Shown one piece after another: positions 56,620-64,000 of a stretch of 64,000 bases of DNA. The position numbers were made by a program, and so were the translations under genes. The notes beneath the pieces are model-generated. The model was not told the origin of the DNA and did not search any database. It saw only the letters and a program-made list of their open reading frames with translations. Within the stretch, counting starts at the first letter, position 1, and each line of letters starts with the position of its first letter. Location: the NCBI RefSeq assembly GCF_030247185.1, contig NC_080572.1, positions 213,495,435-213,559,434 on the forward strand, written 5' to 3'. The stretch is from Malaya genurostris (Eukaryota > Arthropoda > Insecta > Diptera > Culicidae).

Positions 56620-57660
56620 ATTTTTCTTAATTTTTTTTGTTTAGTTGTGCTTCCAATTTTGAATGTTTTTTTCAAATCACTCCTAAATTTATTACTAGAT
56701 GAACGAATAAAAGTTATAATTTTTTTTGCCTTTCTGGAATCAACATTTAAAGCCGAGCCCCTTTTTTCTACTGTTATTGTAGTGCTTCCTTTCAAGTGGC
56801 TCATCACTAAATTCATTTGCCGCTTGCCATACAATTCTACTACCTCTAGTTTGTTTCAAGACTTCCACTTCCGGATGCATTACATTCAAACTCTCCTGCC
56901 GTTTTGAAATATTTATTGCCAAGTCACTTCATTTTTTACATCGTTGGCTTACATTTAAGACAGCCATCACATTTGATTACAGTCAAACTAAATTTGGCTT
57001 GAGTGAATTTCCTGGATATGTCCGGGGCAGCCTTCTTTCGATTTCAAACAGTTGTGCTCTGTTTTCCTTCGTACAGCATTCTGCAAAATTGAAGCTGTCC
57101 GATATGGTGAAATTTTATAACTCTATAAGAAAAGTCGTTTTGGTGCCGGAACTCGTTCGCAGCTACTCTTAACAAAGTTGATGAATGATATTTCGAATGG
57201 AACCTTCTGATGAGCGAGATGAGAAAACTTGCAACTTTAAACCGAATTCGCACGGGTTTCCTCCGGCTTTCGTCACCACGGAATGGAACGGAACGGAAGC
57301 GAAATGAACTTCTTCATTAGTTTTGTGCAGAATTCACGGGATTCAGACGGTATGAGGTTATAATCTAAAATCTTGGTAATTATACGACTTATTTATAAGC
57401 CAGTGCGTTATTTTTTAAGTTCTTTCGTGTGAAAAAAAAATAAAATTGATATATTTTGTACTGGAAACAATCAGGTGTTATCTTTCAGGTAGAACTTTTT
57501 TGTTCCAAAATATAAATATTAATTTATTTGATGATAAATAGTTATTCAGGCAACATCGATTTTAGATGAAACTAACCAATGTCATTATTTTCTATTACTT
57601 CACTACGTTATGATATATTGGTAGCGTACAGGTCAGCCCAAAAAATTGATGATGCTTGAG
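56620..57660. other. Anonymous stretch
   Basis: Open frames at 56508-56834 (-) and 56617-56907 (+) are AT-rich and show no motif. No TE boundary recognised. Confidence 0.35.
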
Positions 57661-57666
57661 AAAAAG

Positions 57667-57850
57667 GGAATGCATAGGGCGCTGGTCTTATAGTTACTTA
57701 CAGTCTTGCAGCCAGTTGTCGTATGTTCGAATCCTGACCTGAAAGAATTCTTAGTGTAAGTAGAATCGTAGTACATTCAATGATTCTGTACGCTAAGAAT
57801 CGGGGGTGAAGTCGGAGATTATCGGAAGGAAATTTTTTTTTGAGATTGGT
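57667..57850 (+). repeat. tRNA-derived SINE, plus-strand copy
   Basis: Head 'GCATAGGGCGCTGGTCTTA' (57672), a short insertion, B box GTTCGAATCC (57725-57734), then the body 'AATTCTTAGTGTAAGTAGAA' and 'GATTCTGTACGCTAAGAATC'. Same family as 41700-41940, opposite strand. Confidence 0.75.
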
Positions 57851-58329
57851 TGTCCAAAAAATGCTTCTTCGCTAATCTGATGATTCTGCATGTTTGATGA
57901 ATGTTCAGAGCATTGCAATCACAAGCTAAATCTTTGAAACAAAATTTAGCGATAAATTTTACTTTCAATAGTTGAAACGACAATTTTATCCATATAGTGT
58001 CCTTTAACTTGTACATGAACACTGAAGCCGTCAATTAATCATATCAATAGTCATATCATTAGTTGAGTCACCACATCGTTTTGCTGAGTACTCCGTCTTC
58101 AATTAGGAAATAAGTTTACATCTGAGAATCAATAATATACAAAATTAAAGAAAAATGTACAATACTTCTGTTATATCGAAGCGAATATGTGAAGTAAATA
58201 TACCAGTTGTTGTCCTTTCTTTTGAACCAATGTATTAAACAGGACAGTAGATTTCACAACAAACAATTTTATGGTACCATGTTTTCTCTTTATGTTCTTT
58301 ATTCCTGGAGCAGAGAAAAGTCCACTGGA

Positions 58330-58405
58330 GATAAGTTATTATCAATTTATGACTGCCTCCAGTAGGCATAAAACTTCCTCTTCTTTTGTATCAGCAGACT
58401 ACATA
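58330..58405 (+). repeat. Fragment shared with 42485-42560
   Basis: 'CTCCAGTAGGCATAAAACTT' and 'CTTTTGTATCAGCAGACTAC' match, with substitutions, the segment beside the Jockey RT fragment. Confidence 0.45.
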
Positions 58406-58447
58406 ATATGCAAATGATGCGTTCCATGTGATTAACTTTTATAACTA

Positions 58448-58674
58448 GGGTAACAGAGGTATTTTGGCCACTTCATATATTTTGGCCCACCTAACAAACT
58501 ATATGGATTCAATCGATCTTAGGTAACCCATGTTGCATCAGTTTGAAGCTAATCACATTAAATTACCTATTGCGGAAGGATTTTTCAAAGATATTAAAAC
58601 ATTTGGTGGATATTTTTACTAAGTGGTCCAAAATAAAATCGATCCTAAAGCGGGCCAAAATACCTCTGTTACCC
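58448..58674. mobile_element. TA-flanked MITE, 227 bp
   Basis: TA (58446-58447; 58675-58676) flanks perfect inverted ends 'GGGTAACAGAGGTATTTTGG' and 'CCAAAATACCTCTGTTACCC'. Inner copies of 'TTTTGGCCCAC' and 'AGTGGTCCAAAATA' add subterminal inverted motifs. No ORF. A Tc1/mariner- or pogo-type non-autonomous element. Confidence 0.85.
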
Positions 58675-58679
58675 TATAT

Positions 58680-61040
58680 AATCATCTCTTCTACTCTCGG
58701 CATCTTAGAGCTTAGGTAATGTGCCTTATCTAATATATCGTTGAATTAATAAAAAATACTCATCTCTTCCAGATATGATATTTACGATTTGCATTTATTC
58801 ATTGTCCAAGTAACCCAAAGTTCGGAAAGAAGGAATGATTTGTCTTAAGCTACTTTCAAAGTAAATTAGTAGTATCCTAAGCCACCCGTTTTCCAGTCAT
58901 AATCCACAGTTTTAAATTAACTAAACGCAACTGAACGAACTATAGCTCGGCGCAGTTAAAAAATTAGCTCATAACTTGTTCTGTACCTTCCAGTTGCCAA
59001 AAACTCCTCATCTACTTTGAAGCAGCAGAAAAGTGATTATTTGTATACATTGTGAAACTTTTGATTGCTTGGGGAGACTCCGCTTTAATTTTAATTTGAT
59101 CCTTATCTTACCAACTTGAAAATACTTTCCAAAAATAAAATGCCAATATCAAATCTTTACACTAATCATCATCTAACGATTGGTATTTAATTGTCATGTA
59201 TTATGTGCGCATATCTACATAATTTGTAAGATAAATGCTAGGAACATCTCTTTGTATGCCCTCATTGTTTCAACAGTGGAATCGTATATTTTACAGAATT
59301 CGTCGGACCATAGCTATTTTTGCACAATTGTTCAATGGTTAAAAGAGCACACAGTATATCTTTATTTTATTCATAAAATTCATAAAGTGCCGCGTTTCAC
59401 GTTTCGTTATTTTCTATGACTTGATTCAAGCTTTCAAATAGGTATATGGGCTTGCATTTATATCTAGTAGTTAAAGTTAATTTAGATAAAAGTTGAAATG
59501 TTAAATAACTTTGTTAATCAATGACAGTACTTTGTCAGTTGCTTTTATAAAAGTTGAACAAGTTCGTAATTTTGATTGATTTTGTGAGCAATTTTCTAAA
59601 AGTATTGCGTATAATTTTGTCGATTGATGCTTTCATAGTTATATAGCACATATTGTGATTATAAATTAAAGACAGTCCCTTGTGTTCAACAAACATATTT
59701 AATATTTTTAGTAGTTGTCTCGAACATAGTGAGCGAAAAAAGTTGGGTTAGCTTTCAGGATTGGAAAGAAATTTCAGATATACAAAAACGTTCATCATTT
59801 CCTTTACGTTAAAACTGGTCACATAGTATTTAAACTTGGTCCAGCTTCGCTGAACGCAATTAATTTTCCAATTAGTCTTTTAGTAGAAATGTCACCCAGT
59901 TCCCTTAATAGACAACTTTGTCACCCATTATCTCAATCGGACCTAGTTCTAATAATTGAATTGCAGTAGTGTCTTTGAAGTTCTTCTACATTAAAGTAGG
60001 AAATAAAATACCCCTGGCAGAAATTAATTGGTAACGTTGACACAGAAATATTGCTACAGAGTTCCACAAGTAGGTTCCTAGGAGTGATTTTTCTTGCAAC
60101 TCTTCGTATGTGCACTGGTCAGAAAACCGTATTACCATGCAACCCTATGCCCGTTACTCATATCATCAACGGCAGCAGCTGCAAAGCCAACTGCTGAGCT
60201 AGACACCGATGCACACAGCAGCCGGCGAGAAAGTCGAAAAAAGACGGATATCTGATGTAAATACTTCGCTCTTCGTCCTGCTTCGGTGCACTGAGGGAGC
60301 ACCATAATGCAATTATTTTGCTTATTAAATTATGAGCGAGCGAGCAAATTGAATTTCCCGTCATATCCATTTAAAGTTTCAAAAGAGCACCGTGAGAGTG
60401 AGACGGGATGTTTTAAAAGAGGCCGTTGTGTATCGCACCGTCCCCTCGAACCCGTCGCCCGAAGAACGGCAGTGCCAACAGCAATGGCGGAGCTTCCGAT
60501 TATTCGATGTTACTTCCTGCCTGGATGTGGGTGAAAATCATGGATGAGAGTGCGGTTTTCTCTAAGTGAGCTGTATGTTATAAGTGTAATGATAATAAAT
60601 GATACCACGCGCAAATGGATGTATGGATTGCAATTGCATTCAAATTCCCTTTTCCCAATGGTTACGGGATGTTATAATTACTGCTTTGGGACTATGCTTA
60701 CTTTGATATCAATTCCTCTTCCGATGACATCGAAGTACTGGGCATACGCTTAAGTGAAGGGGGTTTTAGTACGATAAATAAATCAGGGGTGGAAATAAGT
60801 AAATTTTTTGATTCACAGTAAATAAATATAGTCAGTATTATCTTTTCATGTCACATATTTAGTGTAGATATCATAATGAATTTTGAAACAAATTATTTTG
60901 GATCTGATAAATTTTGGTTTTATTTAAAATTTAAAAATGTCTTCATCGTTATCAGCATCACTGTCACTTTGGTGATATAATGGTAAAAGTGACGTAAACG
61001 TCAAAGCTGATTATCGCTCACAACAAGTCAAAGCTGATTA
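58680..61040. other. Anonymous stretch
   Basis: No TE ends recognised. 60160-60540 is GC-richer, with an ATG in good context at 60484 (GCAATGG) opening only 17 codons; no gene can be supported. A 19-bp unit beginning GTCAAAGCTGATTATCGCT occurs twice at about 61000-61046, ending at the start of the ITmD37E copy. Confidence 0.4.
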
Positions 61041-61102
61041 TCGCTGGAACAAAGACAATTGCCTGTATTTCAGTTATTTATTATTGAATTCAAGATCTTT
61101 TT

Positions 61103-62930
61103 ACCTTTTTTATAAATATAAAAATAGGTATAGAATTCGCTCAAACTATAGAAAATTTTTCCGAGGCCCGGAGGGCCGAATGTCATATACCAATCGATTC
61201 AGCTCGACGAACTGAGCAAATGTCCGTGTGTGTGTCTGTATGTGTGTTGTCAACAAAGAGGTCGAGATCTCAGAGATGGCTAGACCGATTTTGATCAAAC
61301 TAGTCGCAAATGAAAGGTCTCCCCGTCACCCAGAACGCTATTGAATGGGTTTGAGATCGGACTTTTTGATTTATACGAGTTTTATGTAAAAATTTTCAGT
61401 TTTTTGACAGTCCTGTCACACTTGACCTTGAAAACAGAATATGTTTCCAGACTTAGATTCCGTACGGTAATAGCTATTCAACAAGCCATAGGTGGTTAAA
61501 ATCCGTCGATTTTTAACGGAGATATCGACATTTTTGTGTAAGCGACTTTTCCCCTTAATCCAGCAGTAGGAGTTTAGTGCATTGTATGACAAAGCAATGA
61601 TTGGGAGCCAAATTAAACACGATTTTTTATACTGTAACATACAATTGTTTCTAAGTACCAAAAAGAATGTGTACAGCATACTTTTTCATGACATTTTGTC
61701 TCGGACCAATTTTAGCACGGTTCGTTTTTGGCAACAATCGTTCGAATATGACATATGTAAACTAGATGATGGCAGTATTTTTCGAGTTGATAGCAATTCC
61801 ATAGTTATATTGATTTAAACTACTTACAGCAATAAATGCTGGAAGAACCTACCACCCATGTACCATTAAAATCAGTTCGTCGAGATCAGCTAATTCGTGT
61901 GTGAAAAATATTTTCACCAAATTTTTTCGGAGATGGCTCAACCGTTTTCTACAAACTCAGATCCATATGAAAAGTCGTACACTCCCAAAACAAAGTTCCT
62001 TAATTACGTTTGCATCCAACTTCTGGTTCTGGAGCTATAGGATGATATGTGAAACTAAATTAAAATAATGTAACTCGTTTTTCTTGTAGATGGTTGAATC
62101 GATCTAAGAACCATCTAAGATTCGAATGAAAGGTCTTAAGATCCTATAAAACATCTTGCTTTTTAGTCAGATCCTACTTCCGATTTAGAAGGATACATGG
62201 TGATTAGTTTAAAAATGTCCATTGCATATAAATTATTCGGGTTTATCGGGTTAGCAGATTGGATGGTCGATAATCAAATATGCGATTCGGAAGGTATGGA
62301 AGGATGTCCACACTGATTTTCAAACATTTTGAATGAAATGTAAACAATATAGCTTCTCAGCTGAGTTTAACTGACTTCGGTTACACCGATTTTCGAAGTC
62401 CGGTTCCAGTATTGAATCGTTTCTCACAGCTCATTCGTTTTCCAAAACAGGCCAAATCGAATTTCAAAAACAAAAATTCCAATTGAAGGATCCCATACAA
62501 AATTAATGAATTTTATCCAATTCTGGAATTACAGGGTGATGAGTTTTCAAAATTCAACCCAATTTTGAAGATGACAGTTCGACTCAAAACTATTGCAATT
62601 TATTCGTCATATTAATTTATGGCCATACGAATTTTTGTGGGTTATGCTGGTTCCTGAATACCGGCTCTGGAAGTACCGTAAATAATGGCGAAAAACTCTC
62701 AAGTGGAACTTACTTCAACATCTCATGGAATGTTCAATCGATTGTCACACGCTTGAAATTAAATTCGATCCGATTTACGATTGAAATCTCAAATCGCCGC
62801 TTAAAACGACGGTCATTAAAATAATGTCATGAGAACTGAAACACCGATGAATATTCATGTAAAAACCACATGCGGATTGATAAAAAAAAAAGATATCATC
62901 TCACTGCTAGGTGGATAAAGCACGTTTTTT
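61103..62930 (+). repeat. R repeat, copy G, with boundaries set by the interrupted transposon
   Basis: Starts 'ACCTTTTTTATAAATATAAA' and ends 'CTCACTGCTAGGTGGATAAA' then GCACG and a T run. Closely related to 20590-22160. Comparison with copy 3 (39941-39955), where the two flanks are contiguous, shows insertion into a T run. Confidence 0.85.
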
Positions 62931-63016
62931 ATACAAATGTAGCGTTTTCTTCATACTTTTAAGAAAAAATACGGATAAAATTATTCGTCACGGTTTCGAA
63001 GGAATTCTCGAATTTT

Positions 63017-63958
63017 TCATGTAACCCGGCTCATTTGGCGACGCACACCTTCTTCGTCCATCGTTTCAGCTATCTTATTCCACCAGGTCGTCATCTGATT
63101 GATGTCTTCGACAACCTTTCCTTTTATCGTGAGTCTCCTATTCATGATTGCCCAGTATTTCTCAATAGGGCGGAACTGGGGGCAGTTGGGTGGGTTAAGG
63201 TTTTTCGGAACAAACTGGACCCCTTTCTCTGCATACCATTCTTGAACGACTTTGCTGTAATGACAGCTTGCCAAATCTGGCCAAAACATTACGGGATGGT
63301 CGTGGGATCGAATGAACGGCAAAATTCGTTTTTGGAGGCACTCTTTTTGGTATAGTTCCGATGTCATTGTCTTATTTGTAACGAAAACTTTCATTTTTTT
63401 GCCACAGCTGCAAATGCCCTGCCAAATCATAATTTTTTTGCAAATTTGTCGGCAAAAATAAATTTAAATTTGGCTGCAACATCCCCCCGAGCATTTGCCA
63501 AGTGAAATTTTTGACCTGGGATTTGCCCGAAATCAGCCTTGACATAGGTTTCATTGACCATCAGAAGACACCCGTCGAACTTGGTCAGCACCTGGTCATA
63601 TAGTTTCCGAGCACGAATTTTGATCACATTATTCTGTTTTATGGTACGATTTGGCTGTTTGCTAGCTCGATACGACTTGATTCCTTCCCGATGTCGAGTT
63701 CTCCTCGCGGTACTATGGACAGCACCGAATTTTCGGGCCAAATCACGGTCCGACAGATTAGGATTCTTCTTAATCGTCTTCAAAATCTTACCACGCAGTT
63801 TCCGGTCGACAGTTCCACTCCGACGATTGGCTTGAGGCTTTGCTAACGCGCCATACGGTATTTCTGGGCAATTTCAGCTGTCTAGCTAGCCTAGATGCAG
63901 ACCACAATAGATTTTCCAAATAACTGCGCACAATTTTTTCCCTTCTTTCGGCTTCCAT
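63017..63958 (-). pseudogene. ITmD37E transposase, copy 4, nearly complete with three lesions
   Basis: ATG at 63958-63956 opens 'MEAERREKIVRSYLENLL'. A deletion of about 37 bp, relative to copy 3, shifts the frame after 'NTVWRV'. The frame 63783-63427 reads 'NPNLSDRDLARKFGAVHSTA' (helix-turn-helix) and 'GCLLMVNETYVKADFGQI', where the first catalytic aspartate is replaced (M-V-N-E for the usual D-E). A 1-base loss in an A run near 63432 shifts again. The frame 63430-63017 is clean, with 'VMFWPDLASCHYSK' and 'CPQFRPIEKYWAIM': the spacing between D and E is 37 residues, the ITmD37E signature. Confidence 0.9.
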
Positions 63959-64000
63959 GTTGATTGTTTACAAAGTACAGTCGATTTGCGGAATGTCAAA

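Larger units (their letters stand above)
61046..64000 (-). mobile_element. ITmD37E-type transposon, subfamily 2 copy 4, split by an R repeat and running off the window
   Basis: The end segment 'TGGAACAAAGACAATTGCCT' (61046-61102) matches copy 3, is then interrupted by an R repeat (61103-62930), and resumes at 'ATACAAATGTAGCGTTTTC' (62931). The transposase is at 63958-63017. The sequence 63959-64000 still matches copy 3, so the element continues past the window end. Confidence 0.8.

Noticed and set aside
60307..60534. 75-codon open frame in a GC-richer region
   Set aside because: No motif, no partner exon, and overlapping frames of similar length on the other strand.

Overview
The window is eukaryotic, AT-rich, intron-bearing and dominated by transposable-element (TE) debris. 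The families point to a culicid mosquito genome: ITmD37E-type Tc1/mariner transposases, a non-LTR retrotransposon with a C-terminal RNase H, tRNA-derived SINEs, and a very abundant non-coding repeat carrying 'GGCCGAGTGTCATATACCA' and 'TTCCGGTTCCGGAATTACAG' motifs that I associate with mosquito genomes. The species assignment is inference; no rRNA, tRNA or diagnostic host gene is present.

Layout. 1-1.9 kb: mostly anonymous, with one small TIR element holding a pol III B box. 1.9-7.9 kb: a minus-strand non-LTR retrotransposon relic (endonuclease, RT, RNase H, zinc-knuckle tail) broken by a tRNA-like MITE and by a long-TIR element that carries a SWIM zinc finger, itself broken by a poly(A) retroposon. 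8.0-8.9 kb: exon-like segments on the minus strand, the best candidate for host coding sequence. 11.9-12.4 kb: a hAT MITE with an 8-bp target duplication. 13.8-19.1 kb: three mariner-type relics, two of them with terminal inverted repeats that have grown into the coding region, one holding a nested TA-flanked MITE. 19.7-31.1 kb: several copies of the abundant 'R' repeat, interrupted by a 500-bp palindrome, a MITE and an ITmD37E transposon. 34.2-37.2 kb: direct duplications around a 43-bp minisatellite that is interrupted by a small TIR element. 39.9-50.9 kb: a second ITmD37E subfamily copy, SINEs, LINE RT fragments and more R repeats. 52.0-54.3 kb: a 275-bp AT microsatellite, a GATC-rich MITE and a second copy of the first ITmD37E subfamily. 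56-64 kb: a 94-bp tandem duplication, a SINE, a TA-flanked MITE, then an R repeat inserted in another ITmD37E copy that runs off the end.

Almost every recognisable protein sequence is a broken transposase or reverse transcriptase, so the genes do not form a pathway. The information is in insertion order: nested TEs give relative ages and, in several places, exact element boundaries. I found no convincing new biological system. The most unusual signals are two unrelated mariners with independently expanded TIRs, a SWIM-finger long-TIR element, MITEs with tRNA-like cores, and an internal period of about 150-160 bp in the abundant R repeat.
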